DNA of 64,000 nt from Cacajao melanocephalus (lineage: Eukaryota > Chordata > Mammalia > Primates > Pitheciidae). Shown here in pieces: positions 1 through 15,896 of this stretch (position 1 is its first letter; the number at the start of each line of letters is the position of its first letter). A program made the translations under genes and the position numbers. Below the pieces are notes generated by a model. That model was not told where the DNA came from. It worked only from the letters and a program-made list of their open reading frames with translations, and ran no database searches. The DNA is taken from NCBI GenBank assembly GCA_963573385.1, contig CAUYLG010059222.1, forward strand, positions 1-64,000. The letters run 5' to 3'.

Positions 1-91
1 TTTTTTGCCTATCTCCATCTACTTTATGGCACCATTTGTTGAAATGACTATCCTTTTCCATTGAATTGCCTTGGCACCTTTGTTAAAAAGC
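1..91 (-). mobile_element. Old L1 (L1M-type) ORF2 fragment
   Basis: Read on the minus strand, this T-rich stretch encodes a piece of L1 ORF2 C-terminal region (a [17 protein letters not shown] segment, the usual IFDK-type block). It runs off the left window edge and is cut at about 91 by the next L1, which lies in the opposite orientation. Confidence 0.6.
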
Positions 92-2822
<2,731 letters not shown>

Positions 2823-3056
2823 CAGATGCCGGCAAGAATGAGAAAAGGGAATACTTATACACTGTTGGTGGGAGTGTAAATTAGTTCAGTCATTGTGGAA
2901 GATAGTGTGGCAATTCCTCAAAGACATAAAAACAGAAATACCATTTGACCCAGCAATCCTATTCATGGGTATATAACCAAAAAAGGATAAATCATTCTAT
3001 TATAAAAACACATGCATATATATGTTTACTGCAGCACTATTCACGACAGCAAACAG
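2823..3056 (+). mobile_element. Second L1 fragment, ORF2 end region
   Basis: Directly after the A-rich tail of the preceding copy the sequence repeats the block seen at about 2110-2340 (the segment near the end of ORF2). This is therefore a separate, more diverged L1 piece in the same orientation and not part of the same element. Confidence 0.8.
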
Positions 3057-3667
3057 CTAATAAATTTTAAAAGCCCCCAAAACTTGCAGCTAGAAGAATT
3101 TACTCATGCAAATTGAGTAGAGAGAAAAGAGCAACCTAGAAAGAACTATAAAAATAATTATAGAATAGGCTCAAGCTGGCCAAAATTCCTCTGGTCCCAA
3201 AACAAAGTCTAGCAATGAAGTTCTGCACAGCAAAACAGAGTGCATCACGGGGTATCCTAGGATAGAAGAAGGTTACTTAAGGCCATCGGTGATGCTTTAT
3301 CAGTTATTTCTACTCCCCAAATCCAGTTCTCAGGTGAAGTGGTGTTCTGCTGATTCATGCTTTTACAACACCATACAAAGAACTTTACCCACATTTCTGT
3401 TCAAACACACCCCACCTTGGATTTTAGATCCATTAAGCTCTTCCAAACAATTGATAAAAGAGAGCCTCCACAGCTTCATTAGCAGAGGCAAATATTTGAC
3501 TTTACGAAGGAGTAATGTCCTGTTGATCTCCACTAAAAGAGGCTCTCAGTCACAGGGCCAGCTGTTTTTGCCTATAGCAGAAGGTCATAGATTGACATTG
3601 AACCACTCATAATTTCTGTATAAAAAGGAAAACTGTCTTCTTTCTCAGAGGTCCTGGTAGCTCATTC
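3057..3667. other. Unique sequence, no gene recognised
   Basis: An open frame of 107 codons lies at 3289-3612 on the + strand. It has no recognisable domain and no splice or promoter context, so I treat it as chance. Confidence 0.4.
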
Positions 3668-4200
3668 CAGATACCTATTTCTGTATAGCAACTACCCTGC
3701 ACTTAGTGGTTAAAGTAAACATCTTATTTTGCTCATGTTTTTGAGACTTGGGAATTTAGGAAGAGTTTGGTTAGCTGCTTATTCTCTGGTTCATGTGACA
3801 TCAGCTGGAGCTGCAGGGGTTAGAGGAATCATATCACAGATGACTTCTCCACCCAGGTGTCTGATGTGTTAGTACCCCTTGGCCTCTTTCTCTTTTTACA
3901 CAGTGTCTCATCACAGGTTCTTTATGTGGCTTGGGCTTCTAATGGCATGGTGGGCTCAGGGCAGTCACACTTCTACTTCTTACATGACAGTAAGCTTTTC
4001 TTGGGAAGAGTGAGTGTTCCAGGAAACAGGAAGTGGAAGCTGCCATTCTCTTATGAGCTGGACCTGGAGGCATCTTGTGTCACTTCTGCCATATTCTGTT
4101 ACTCAAAGGAGTCCCAGAGCTTGCCAAGATCAGGGAGAAGAGAACTTAGACTCCATTCCTGCATGGGAGGAATGTCAGAGAATGAGTTGTCATCATAATT
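3668..4200 (-). mobile_element. Old MaLR-type LTR (MLT1-like), antisense
   Basis: It starts with a degenerate form of the 'attgctgtgtaacaa' edge. Farther on it carries the 'cacttctgccatattctgtt' block near 4080-4100, typical of older MLT1-type LTRs read backwards. It is strongly diverged and has no internal viral coding sequence beside it. The family name is from memory. Confidence 0.55.
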
Positions 4201-4639
4201 TGCCACACGGAATCCAATACCCTACACAGCTGTAAAGATGGCAGTGCCTGGTCTAAGCCAACACATATCCTATGTTATAAACTGAAATAAGTATCACCAG
4301 AAACCAAACTTCCAAAGAGATACTATTTTTCTTAGGAATATCTTACCAAGCAATCCATAAAGTGTGGTACAAACTGAGTAACAAAATAATATCAACCAGA
4401 AGAATGGTGGGGAAAACTTTCTATATTCTTTGTTTATTTTTGTCATATTTATATCGTATTTGGTGGAAAACAAATAGAATGTCTTTATTATAATAAATCT
4501 CCAGAGGGAGTTGCTTTGTCATTAGTTTTGTCACCATCTTATGTCTAAGTGTAGGAAACTTTTTAAAATGTTGCAGAAACTTCCATTCACTACTATGTGG
4601 CATTTTGGAGCTATAAGCAATGTGTCTACCATTTAATAT

Positions 4640-4772
4640 ACATTCTCTTCTTTCACACTTGAGAAAACTGTGGCCAGAGTGGTCAGTCATCCTGTCCAGG
4701 GTCCCACAGCAATTTAGGGTATTAACTAGAACCAATATTTGGACAGCCAGTTCAGTGCTCCATAGTCACATC
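4640..4772 (-). mobile_element. MIR, antisense
   Basis: The order of blocks (gaaactg-like, then a cagag/ggtcagtca stretch, then 'ggtcccacagcaattta') follows the antisense MIR core, an ancient tRNA-derived SINE. Confidence 0.5.
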
Positions 4773-6355
4773 AGGTACTGTGGGAAAAGGTAGGACCAGT
4801 TTTATTTGGAGGTATGTGGAAGAGTTTTTAATCCTTCATTCCTCAAAAACTACTGTTGATGCCTGAAATTTTCCCGTAGGGACTCATCTGATGCTACTCC
4901 TAATAGAGAGTAATTACACAGAGATAATTTCATTGTGTATGACAGGAAAGGAAAGGAATTCGAGCATAAAATGACTGAGGTTTGGTGTAGACCAGTTTGC
5001 CGAGCCATCCTTCCTATCTGGGACAGCCTGGAACACCACAAAGACCATGGTATATTTTGAGATGGAAATAATAACAGAAAACATCAAAAGGAAAATATAT
5101 AGAAGAAATGGGAGGACTGGGAGAAGAATGGTCCCTGATGACCCTTTTGTGGCTTTTCTGCATGATTGGGGGCCATATTTAAAAGGCCATGTCCCTAGAG
5201 GAAATGAGAAAAATAAAATTATCATTTTGGCCTCCAATCAGAGTCCAGGAATTCCAGGTTGACACAAAAATGTAAGTGGGAAAAAAAAAAACAAAAAACA
5301 ATCTACAACTTAGAGAAAGCAGCAAGATAAGAAACTGGTAGCTGTCAAATAATGTTGAAAAGTAATTCAAGCCTAGATACAGCATAACTGTTACTGTATA
5401 TGTCACTGTATCATGTGATTTAAAAAAATTAGCAGTGCCTTGTCTGCCTTCTTGTCAGTACGGAGGAAAATGCTACATGCCACAGATGTTCCCCATAGAA
5501 AGATGTCAAACCTGAAATGGCAGTGCTAGCAATCAAAGACATTGTACAAGGAGAATGCAAAATGCAACAAATCGCCATCTATCAGCAGTAAATTCCATCT
5601 GATTGCTGTGCCCAACCCACTCCCTCCCAAACTGCCAAATCTTAAAAGATGTGACATCGTATCATAAGCGACCCAGTTTCCTGCGAGCTGAGTGCTGGAC
5701 CCTCTGGCAGCCCTGGCCATCTGAAAGGCACTCATCTGGGAAAAGCAGGTGATTCAGCCTACCAGAGCCATAAAATAAGTACTAATCCACAAAAATTAAA
5801 CCTCATTGTGTGAAGCATCCACTTGGATTCATTAAAAGGAGATCCTGTTTGTGCTTTGCCAGGTTTACTGGGCTGTGGAGGTAACACAGATCTTGGCCTG
5901 TTAGTGACTCTGTTATATTGGGTACAATTTGGAAATCCCCACTTCCCTTACTGATGCTAACTCACGTCAAGACATCTAAGGACAAATATCCAAAATAAGG
6001 TCTGGAAACCCCCTAGGACAAAGGATTAGCAAACTGTGGAGCCAAGGAATACTTTAGAAATATATTGATTCAAATACTACATTTAACATATTCAATTTGG
6101 TTCAGTTTAACATTAATCCCCTGCTACCTCCCTAAGTGTCTCAGTCAAGCTCTGGATACACAAAAATAAATAAAATACAGCCTGATGCCCTTAAGAAATT
6201 TCTAGTTTATTGGAAGAGAGTGAGCAGTAAATAAGCAATTCAGATTGTATGTGACAATCTCTATATTAACCGCTGCTTAGGATGCTACAGGGATTGCTGA
6301 GTGTTGCTAATCAAAGAGACTTACCATAAAAGGTATTATTGGTTGGTTCTTTTTC
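4773..6355. other. Unique sequence, no gene recognised
   Basis: This is moderately AT-rich unique DNA. Overlapping short frames around 4914-5262 on both strands have no recognisable domain. I see no RNA gene and no CpG island. The 5430-5700 part is free of recognisable repeats and could be an old conserved element, but nothing in the bases alone proves that. Confidence 0.4.
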
Positions 6356-6602
6356 CCTTTTTTTTTTTTAAATGAGCCAGTGTCTGTTGCTCAGGCTAAA
6401 GTGCAGTGGTGCAATGATGGCTTATTGCAGCCTCGAAATCCTGGGCACAAGCGATCCTCTTGCCTCAGCCTCCCTAGTAGCTGGGACTACAAATGTGCAC
6501 TGTCATACTTGGCTAATTTTTATTTTTGTAGAGATGGGGTTCTCACTATGTTGCCTACTCGGATCTTGAACTTCTGGACTCATGCAATCTTTCTGCCTTG
6601 GC
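6356..6602 (-). mobile_element. Alu, antisense, old and truncated
   Basis: An oligo-T stretch is followed by the antisense Alu order (caggctaaagtgcagtgg, cctcagcctccctagtagctgg, gtagagatggggttctc). It stops about 40 bases before the normal 5' end. The many substitutions suggest an AluJ-age copy. Confidence 0.9.
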
Positions 6603-7894
6603 TCATTGGTTGTTCTTAAAGAACAAGTGGGGAGTAAGCCAGATGGATGGGATGACAGGTGGTGAGAGTGTGGACAAACTCAAACATTGCATGACACGCA
6701 CATACAATTGCCAATAAGCATATGGACTATAACAGAGGATTGGGTTTTTGAGTGGGGCTGGAAGGCAAGCCAGAGCAGTACACATGCTGCAAAGTGCTCA
6801 TCTAAAACGAAGAAGGTGGACATTATTTTGAAAGACAGGGAAAAGTGAATTCTAAAGTTGTTAGTTGACTGAGGCAATGCCAGTCAGTTGAGGAAAAGGC
6901 TGTGGATCTGAGACTTCAATGTGATAAAATTTTATTAAATGGGGAAGGACATTGTAAGGGTCACCACCCTCCCCACAAAACATTCCTTTTCTTCTCTGGG
7001 CAAAATCTATGGAGCCTGTAGAAAATTACTTCATTCTTGCTTTACCTTCTAATTCCTCTTCTCTTTCCCTGACTGCTCATGCAAATGTCCTGTATTTACT
7101 TGGATATTTGCTCTCCTTCTGCCTACCTAATCAATTTCTCCATACCTGTTTTTTTCCATTACGCACTTCCACAGCTAAAAATACCTATTTTGTACTTTAA
7201 GCATTCAGCCCTACTTTTTATCTTGAGAACTTAAAAAATATGACATTTTAACATGTGCTTCTGTTCTGGAGCATTTAAAAACACAGACTTTTCTCTCTTT
7301 GTTCATATTTTTCTTTAACATTTTAATTGGATTTGTATTACAATATGAAACAGAGAATTTTGTTTTTATATCAAGGATCCAAGAGGTATTTGCTCATCAT
7401 ATCCCACTACCTAATTTTGACTCTTTTGAAAAACTGATTTCAGTTATTACCACAGTATGATTGGAAAAAGTGGAACTAATGAACTTTGGGATCCATGACT
7501 TCTTGCTCACATGTGGGATTTTGTCAGTTTTATAGGGCAACAGAGAGTAGAGGGAAGGAGATTAGAGAGCAGATCTGCAGGAGACAGGGAAGGCAGCCAG
7601 CATGCCATGTATAGAATACTGTGATAATATAAGACTATGGTCACCTTAATTGGGTAACCATATATGAGTCACGTACAAAGCCACAACCAAACTTACTTTG
7701 TTACAAATGAGCAAGAAACAAGAAAACTCTCCATGAAGATGTAAAAACTGGAAAATCATGCAAAGCAAACTGGTTATGCCTCTAAGAAAGAACTTGCAGG
7801 TTCTAGATGTTCTAGATGTATAAAGCCATATCTGTGTGCCATCTCCATGGAAAATTAACTCTTCTAATTTTATGAGGCAGTGTGATGTAGTGAA
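6603..7894. other. Unique AT-rich sequence
   Basis: I see no gene, RNA gene or recognisable repeat. Frames of 60-85 codons on both strands look random in composition. Confidence 0.4.
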
Positions 7895-7978
7895 AACCAT
7901 CAGGTAAATGTGAAACTGAATCCAGTTCTCCTACTCATTAGTGGTATGATCTTGGGCAAGTTAGTTAATTACTCTGTG
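7895..7978 (+). mobile_element. MIR core fragment
   Basis: It contains the MIR core 'tgatcttgggcaagttagtt' followed by the usual 'ctctgtgtcttgg' stretch. Confidence 0.75.
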
Positions 7979-8342
7979 TCTTGGTCCATGAAGGCTGCTA
8001 TAACAGAATACCATAAACAGAGTGGCTTATAAACAGCACGAGTTTATTGCTCAGAGTTCTGGAGGCTGAAGGGTCCTGGATTAAAGGCTCTGGCAGATTC
8101 AGGTTTTGCTTCTTCATTCACAGACATTTATTTGCCTTTTCGCTGTGTCCCTACATGGAGGAATAGGGTGAGGGATCTCTTTGGGGTCTCTTTTAAAAGG
8201 ACTCTAATCCCTTTCATGAGGGCTCCACCCTTATGAATTAACTACCCTCTAAATGTTCCACCTCCCAAGACCATCACATTGGGGGTTAGGATTTCAACAG
8301 TGAATTTGAGGGAAGCACAAACACTCAGTCTGTAGCACTTTG
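7979..8342 (-). mobile_element. MaLR LTR (MLT1-type), antisense
   Basis: Read on + it shows the reversed MLT1 order: 'ggctgctataacagaatacc', 'gttctggaggctgaagg', 'ggggtctcttttaaaaggac', 'catgagggctccacc', 'catcacattggggg'. It is a solitary LTR with no viral genes. Confidence 0.8.
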
Positions 8343-8650
8343 ATAGGAATAAAAATAGCTTATCAAAAGTGTATGAAGATTGTCTTATTTTTTTTCTACC
8401 TTCAGAAGCTCATCTCAAAATGAGGATTATCTGAAGGGTGATAACAAGAAACTGGAAGAGTACTGCTGAGACTTCTAGGAGACAATATAGAACACACTCA
8501 AGATTTGTCCCACCTGAGAGGCTGGGAAGCTAGGATTTTGTTCATCATGTCCTGTCTGTTACTGCCTGGGAGATAACCTCAAGGGTGGTAACTTTCCAGC
8601 ACATCTGGTCAGACCTATTCATGGCTTATCATGCTCCGATGGCCAAAGAA

Positions 8651-8677
8651 TTTAAAAAAAAAAAAAAAAAAAAAAAA
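8651..8677. repeat. Poly(A) tract
   Basis: This is an uninterrupted run of about 25 A. I see no recognisable retroposed body on either side, so it may be an expanded A-run or the tail of a degraded element. Confidence 0.8.
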
Positions 8678-8764
8678 GCTAGAGAGACGGATGCGATTTT
8701 GGTAGGAAGCTGACAGTGTGCAAGGAATGGTGAGTGTGATGGTCGGGAAACCACAGCAGCAGCT

Positions 8765-8850
8765 GCGGGAATTAGATGAGACAACACAAATAAAGCCATG
8801 GGGACAGTGCTTGGAACCTAGGAGGTGTTCAACAAGGAGTGGCCTTGAAA
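8765..8850 (+). mobile_element. Possible MIR 3' part
   Basis: 'ttagatgagacaacacaaataaagc' followed by 'acagtgcttggaacctagg' and 'ggtgttcaac' resembles the MIR/L2 3' order. It is short and diverged. Confidence 0.4.
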
Positions 8851-10305
8851 AATCATGGAGAACGTGGACTGATTTAAAAAACTCAGGACTCAAGGGATTA
8901 GATCACTTGAGGGTCCATCTATTCCGACACGCCCATGCCACATGCACTCCAGTTCTTCAGGAACAACCTCCTACAAATACTGACATATACGCTTTAAACA
9001 CCCACTCGGAAGAATTTAGGCTATCCCAGCACCCCAGAGACACATCACAACCCATCATGCCAAGTAAACTGGTTATGCCTCTGATAATCACTGGCAGCCA
9101 CTTTATTGCCAAAGTCCTCTGAATACCAAGATTACATCTGAAAATGTGTCCAGGGGCAGTTCCCACTGTTATAAAGTTCTAATTGGGAAGGATTGCAGCT
9201 GTAGGTAAATAAGCAAAAAAAAAAGCTAAAAGTTTGGAAATTTTCATTTATAGTATCCTTTTTGATGTTATTTTGATGAAAATGTAAAGCTACAAGAGGG
9301 CAGGAGGGGAATTTCCATAAATGGAACAGAAAAACCATTTCTCAAACTCCTCAATTAACTGAAGTGTTTGTTTAATCACTTACTTGGCTTTTGGGAAGCA
9401 GAAGCAGGTTCTGAGAAAACCAGCTTCAATTTCTTGCATTTTGAGTTTAATTGGTGATAACGAAATCTAGAAGGCTGCATATCTGGAGTAGCAAAATAAT
9501 TTTTTTCTACCAGAAAGAAAGGCTCATATTAATTATTTCAATACATGGTTGATTTTGGTAGACACTCTCCCAGGTCTAATCAGCCAAAAATGCACAGCTC
9601 ATGGGGTAGCAAGCAAACCGCATTATTATTATAATTCACTACTAGCATTATTTATTATTATCACATATGAACCTACCTACCTTCAATTTGAATATCAGTA
9701 CATGAAGCTCTTGTCCTGATGCCTAAATGCTAAAAATACTTAAGACCTACACAGACTGTATATCATACACATATGAAAATTAGTTAGACCTTCTTACAAA
9801 ATAGCATGTAAACAGAGACTTGTGAGGAGTGAAATAAAAACTAAAGAGGAACCCATCAGCACAAGGTAGACACAGTTGCCTATATCACACATAACTGCAA
9901 GCAAGGGGGATCCCCTGGAGGAGGTGAGCTTATTTGCTTCTAAAGTGAATGCCATGAACAGAGTGGGGGATATAAAATAGCTCATGTCAACTTGCTTTTG
10001 TAAGGTTATGTTTGAATGACTTTAAAGTAGAATTCACACTTGAGGAATTTTTGTAATATTTAGATGTAAATATTTGAAACCTAAATAACTATTGTAACAG
10101 TCGCTGAACATATGAATTTAGCTATATCAGTATGCAACAATTCTGCCTTAAGTTTACAAAATGCTCCTCATATAAATATCATAGCCAACCATTCTCTCTC
10201 TAATCTAGTCCAAAGCATATAATAAACCCTGATAAATGCTCTCTGCGTATATGAACAAAATATTTAATTCTGTAAATAAGATTTTGAGGTCAAAAAAATA
10301 ATTAT
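8851..10305. other. Unique sequence, no gene recognised
   Basis: The tail of a 134-codon + strand open frame (8718-9122) falls here. It has no domain, begins inside a MIR-like relic and looks like chance. The rest is AT-rich unique DNA. Confidence 0.4.
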
Positions 10306-10602
10306 TTTTATTTAGTTTTTGAGACAGAATCTCACTCTGTCACACAGGCTGGAGTGCAGTGGCACAAACACAACTCACTGCAGCCTTGACCTCCTGGGCT
10401 CAAGTGATCCTTCCATCTCAGCCACCCAAGTAGCTGGGATTACAGGCATGAGGCACTACATCAATCTAATTTTTGTGTTTTTTTGCAGAGATAGGGTCTT
10501 GCCGTGTTGTTCAAGCTAGTCTCAATCTCCTGAGCTCAAGCCATCTGCCCACCTCACCCTCCCAAAGTTCTGCGATTACAGGCGTGAGCCACCATGTCCG
10601 GT
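10306..10602 (-). mobile_element. Alu, antisense, near full length
   Basis: It runs from the T-rich tail ('tttagtttttgagacagaatctc') through both monomers to 'gagccaccatgtccggtct'. It appears to be inserted in or beside an antisense L1 that follows. Confidence 0.95.
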
Positions 10603-11050
10603 CTAAAAACACATAGTTTAAAAACTCTTTTTGAAAATGAACATGCATACAATAAAGTGCACAAATATTAAGTATACAACTCAACGTGTTTCGACCAAAA
10701 AAAAAAAACATACTGTGTAATCACTACCCAGATCGTGATGTAGAACACTTGCAGCACCCCAGTGAGATTTCTTGTGCCCCCTCCAAATCAATGCCGCTTC
10801 TAAAAGGTAGATCCAATTCTGACATCTCTCACAAAATGAAGTTTTTCTTGTTTTTGCACTTTATATGAACAAGATCATGCATTATGCACGTTGAGTCTGG
10901 CTTCCTTCAGTAATACCACATTGATGAACTTCATCCATGCTGTTTGTTTTGTTTCATTGCTGTAAAGTATTCTGTTGTGTGACTACGCTACCATTCATGT
11001 ATCCATGCTACTATTAATGAATATGTGGACAGTTTCCAATTTGGGACTTG
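10603..11050 (-). mobile_element. Old L1 (L1M-type) 3' region, antisense, part 1
   Basis: The order 'ataaagtgcacaaatattaag', 'gatgtagaacacttgcagcacccc', 'gtctggcttccttcag' and 'tattaatgaatatgtggacag' is the familiar antisense 3' part of old L1 copies. It continues after an LTR insertion at 11511. Confidence 0.7.
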
Positions 11051-11510
11051 TATTCTTTCCTGGGGCTACTGCAACAAATTGCCATAAACTTGGTGGCTTA
11101 AAAATACAGAAATGTATTCTTTCATGGTTCTGGAGGCCAGGAGTCTGAAATTAAGGTGCTGACCAGGGCAGCACTCCCTCTGAAGGCTCGAGGGGAGAAT
11201 TCTTCCTTGCCTCTTCTAGGTTCTGGTGGTTCCAATCACTTCACGGCTGTGCAGCATTCCAATCTCTGCCTGTCTTGACAAAGTCTTCTCCTCTGCTTCC
11301 TCTTTATCCCTGCTCTCTTCTGCCTCTCATAAGAACACTTGTTTTTGGATTTAGAGTTCATCCAGGTAATCCAGGATGATCCTGTTTCAAGAACAATAAC
11401 TTAATTAACTTCTTCAAGGATAAGTTAATGTATATTCATGGGCTCTGGGGATCAAGATGCAGATACATCTTTTAGGGAGGACATCATTCATCCCACTAAT
11501 GAGCTATAAT
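11051..11510 (-). mobile_element. LTR of MLT/ERVL type, antisense, inserted in old L1
   Basis: It starts with 'cctggggctactgcaacaaattgcc' and continues with 'ggttctggaggccaggag' and a 'gggaggacatcattcatccc' end. This is the reversed order of a mammalian MLT-class LTR. It interrupts the old L1, whose two flanks fit together. The exact family is uncertain. Confidence 0.55.
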
Positions 11511-11650
11511 GAATAGTACTGCTGTGAATTTTTTTGTACATGTCTTTTGGTAGGCACACACATATATTTCTATTGGGCTTATACCTAAAAATAGGAATAT
11601 AAGTCATAGGGTGTTGGTTTATCTTTTGCATATTCCTATCAGTTGTCCAA
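11511..11650 (-). mobile_element. Old L1 3' region, antisense, part 2
   Basis: 'gaatagtactgctgtgaattt', 'gtacatgtcttttgg' and 'gggcttatacctaaaaatagg' continue the antisense L1 order broken at 11050. Confidence 0.65.
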
Positions 11651-12683
11651 TGTGGTTGCAGTGTGCCTTAGAAATCGCCAACACTGGTTACAGCATGTTA
11701 CAAATGCAGAACTGGAAAAACAATGAAGCTTAAATATGTTAACTAATTTTCCAAAGTTTCATAAGTGATTAGTGACAGAGCAGTAATAAACATCTTTTTA
11801 AAAATGGCACAGGACTGTGTTTAGCCATGCTAATATCCCCTAGTGTTTTCTTTGAATTTCATATTTCACGTAAAACACAATTAGCAGATCTGTTCATTAG
11901 CCCAGATGCCAATATGCTGACATTTCTTTTCCACATGCATAATGTTGGCTCTCCAGTGGGCTTAAGGGAAATGCCAAAGTGGGGAATCACAATCCAACCT
12001 TGGCATTTCAGAGATGAGAAACTCGAGCATCAAGACGGGAAGTGTTTTTGTTGTTGCTACTAGAAAGAGGCAAGTCTCACCTTATCTTTCTAGTTGCCAT
12101 CACGATTTCAGTTAGGTACAGAACTAACTTTAACTTTATTTAGGATCTTTTGTTCCCTGGAGCTTGAAAACCAAAGAAATGATTTAAATGGTCTGTAGGA
12201 GAAAATACAGGGGGGTTGGGGGGAGGGAGGGGATGGAGGTCAGTTGTTCTTTAGAAGAGAAAGAGAGGAGAAAAGAGGAGATAGGAGGGAGGGGCATGTA
12301 GAGGGCCCAGCTCATAGTCAAAGGTGACAGCAGAGGGCCAGGGAGACTGTAGGGGTGGTAGGCTTATGAGAAAGACTTTATAGAGTGGGAACTCCTACCA
12401 TGTGCTCCAACACTGCTTGCTACATGATGCATAGCGGTCTTCTTCCTCCAAAATGCTTGATAAAAGTACGTATTTTATGTGCATTTTGGGGAAAGGCTGG
12501 GTTTTATATTTGGGTTGGGAGGGTTTAGAAGAAACATGAATTGAAAAATGTCATGATACCAAGTCAGAAGTACCATGAGAACATTTGTTACATTCCAGAA
12601 ATTCACAAAAAACCTGGTAGACTGTGGACTTCCCCAGTATGTGGAAAATTGAGATGAGGCAATTGATAGAGGTCTCGGTGGAC
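11651..12683. other. Unique sequence with a G-rich stretch
   Basis: No gene is recognised. The 11640-11800 part is faintly MIR/L2-like. A guanine-rich block at 12210-12300 is listed separately. Confidence 0.4.
12210..12296 (+). repeat. Purine-rich block with a G-quadruplex motif
   Basis: Bases 12210-12232 hold four G-runs of 6, 6, 3 and 4 separated by loops of 1-2 bases, which fits the usual G-quadruplex pattern. A GA-rich stretch follows to 12296. Confidence 0.8.
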
Positions 12684-12754
12684 TAGAAACCCTCAGTGGA
12701 TACCAGGGTTCATTGTATATTCATAGAAACCCTCAGTGGATACCAGGGTTCATT
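12684..12754. repeat. 31-bp direct repeat, 40-bp period
   Basis: The 31 bases at 12684-12714 recur exactly at 12724-12754 with a 9-base spacer. Nothing else in the window matches the unit. Confidence 0.95.
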
Positions 12755-12889
12755 CTAATAGAGTTGGTTTAGTATCAAAATATTCTTTTTTTAAAAACTT
12801 TAATTTACTTTGCATTTTATTTTTTACATTGACAGAAAAAATTGTATGTATTTAATTTGTACAACACATTGTCCAGATGACTGTGGAGG

Positions 12890-14200
<1,311 letters not shown>

Positions 14201-14990
14201 GGCCCTCTCCAAGTACCAGAATATTGTGACAATTGGTACATTGCTCTTTTCTGTAAGTCAAACATGGCTGAAAATGCCCAAGCATGACCCCAAAAGTGGA
14301 TAAAACCTTTGGGAAAATTATCTTTGCTGTTGTTGTAGACTGTAACATGCATAATATCTATATACCATTTGATTGAGAAATTGGCTAATTTCAAACGGGA
14401 CACTGGTAATCAATAACCAGCTTGATAGCTAGTAATTTGAGGTTTTACTGCTGCTTATAGTTTTTTTTTTCTCTCTTTGTCACAAATCATTCCTCGGTCT
14501 TTGAACATTTTTTCTGCTTTCCCCAGGGAGACTTCCATCCATAATGCAAGGGTCTTTTCTTCTTCCACAGAAACCCTGCATTTCATCAAATGTTTCCCTC
14601 CTGCTCTCAGGACAAGCTGATCCCGAGAGTGACCCTGTTTCAGGGCATGGCAGTTTGAGGGCCTTGCATCTGCTTTTTGCTTTGACTGCTTTCTCTTACT
14701 CTTGTGGATTAGAATCAAACTGTCATTCTTAGGCGCAAGTGTCTAGTTCCAAACAAGATGTGTTTTTGCTGTAGCCTGATGTAGGCGGAAATTATGTATT
14801 GTCTGTCCTCTCAGATAGATGAGGAAAGGAAATTGAAGAGGCCTTTGACTTGTTTGGGTTGACAAGGGGCACTTGGGTGCGTAGGCATTGTTTACCACCG
14901 AACTCCACAGATGTGGACTTTGGGACAAGCTCCAGGAGTAGAGGCTGGTCTGATCACCTGAATGAGTGACTTTCTTGTTTTCCTTTTCAG
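14201..14990. other. Unique sequence, no gene recognised
   Basis: A fading L1-like part to about 14350 is followed by unique DNA. Small frames on both strands have no domain. The end of this interval is a pyrimidine-rich stretch that reads as a splice acceptor (next entry). Confidence 0.4.
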
Positions 14991-15078
14991 ATATGTGCAT
15001 GGAGAAAGGCTCATGTCAGGTAGCTCAGTCAAGAGCAGGGCTTCGATGGCCCTGGGAGAAGGATGAATTTTCTTTCTG
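14991..15078 (+). other. Candidate internal exon on the + strand
   Basis: The segment is preceded by a strong acceptor (pyrimidine-rich 'tttcttgttttccttttcag') and followed by a near-consensus donor (ctg|gtgagtaag). It is 88 bases long and one frame is open throughout. I do not recognise the peptide. It could be an exon of a non-coding RNA, a rarely used exon or a chance pseudo-exon. It is on the opposite strand to SMARCC1. Confidence 0.35.
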
Positions 15079-15160
15079 GTGAGTAAGCAATGAAACTGTG
15101 AATGTTATGACTGGTCTCCAAAGCATTTGAGGCATTCAATTAGTCTAAAATATTAGTAAA

Positions 15161-15455
15161 TCAGTCCAGGCACAGTGGCTCATGCCTGTAATCCCAGCAC
15201 TTTGGGAGGCCAAGGCACATAGATCACTTGAGATCAGGAGTTCAAGACCAGCCTGGCCAACATGGTGAAAACCCATCTCTACTAAAAATACAAAAATTAG
15301 CCAGGCACAGTGTTACATGCCTGTAGTTCCAGCTACTCAGGAGGCTGAGGCAGGAGAATTGCTTAAACTTGGGAGACAGAGATTGTAGTGAGCTGTGACT
15401 ATGCCACTGTGCTCCAGCCTGGGTGACAGAGTGAGACTCTGTCTCAAAATAATAA
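15161..15455 (+). mobile_element. Alu, full length
   Basis: It runs from 'ccaggcacagtggctcatgcc' through both arms to 'gagactctgtctcaaaataat'. The phrase 'aaaatattagta' before it and 'ataaaatattagtaga' after it form the target duplication. Confidence 0.97.
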
Positions 15456-15896
15456 CATACGATAAAATATTAGTAGATCATCTTCTGTGGGTCTGGATGA
15501 GAACTTGTCTTCTGTAGATGGCGGAAGGGAAGTGGGAAGAAGTAGGAGAGGTCAGCCTAAATGTAGAGGAGACCTTTCAAATTTGTGTAAGGCAAGGAGG
15601 ACATATCACCCTCTTAAGATTTTCCTGTAAGAGAATACAACCTTTGAGGCACCAAAAGGTTGAGAAATTGCTTTTAAAAAGAATAGACTTTTGTTTACTT
15701 TTTAAAACATGTGCTTCAGAAAAGAGCCAAGTTTGTCTTGAGCCACTTTGAGCTCATACAATCCCCAATTGGCTCTTACTGAAGCTTGCAAATTGTGGAA
15801 ATTTGAGGGGTTTTGTGGGCCGTAGACTATCTCTCAGGATAGAAAATGATGTTCTGTTTCAGGGCTTGCAAGCAAGCCAAGTCTAAGCTTTGCCAG
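15456..15896. other. Unique sequence
   Basis: A 77-codon + strand frame (15518-15751) has no recognisable domain. No RNA gene or promoter signature is seen. Confidence 0.4.

Noticed and set aside
5047..5262. 71-codon frame with a basic, protein-like composition
   Set aside because: No recognised domain, no convincing splice sites, and a competing frame on the other strand. Insufficient to call a gene.
8718..9122. 134-codon open frame on the + strand
   Set aside because: It begins in a MIR-like relic and shows no recognisable motif, so it is probably chance.
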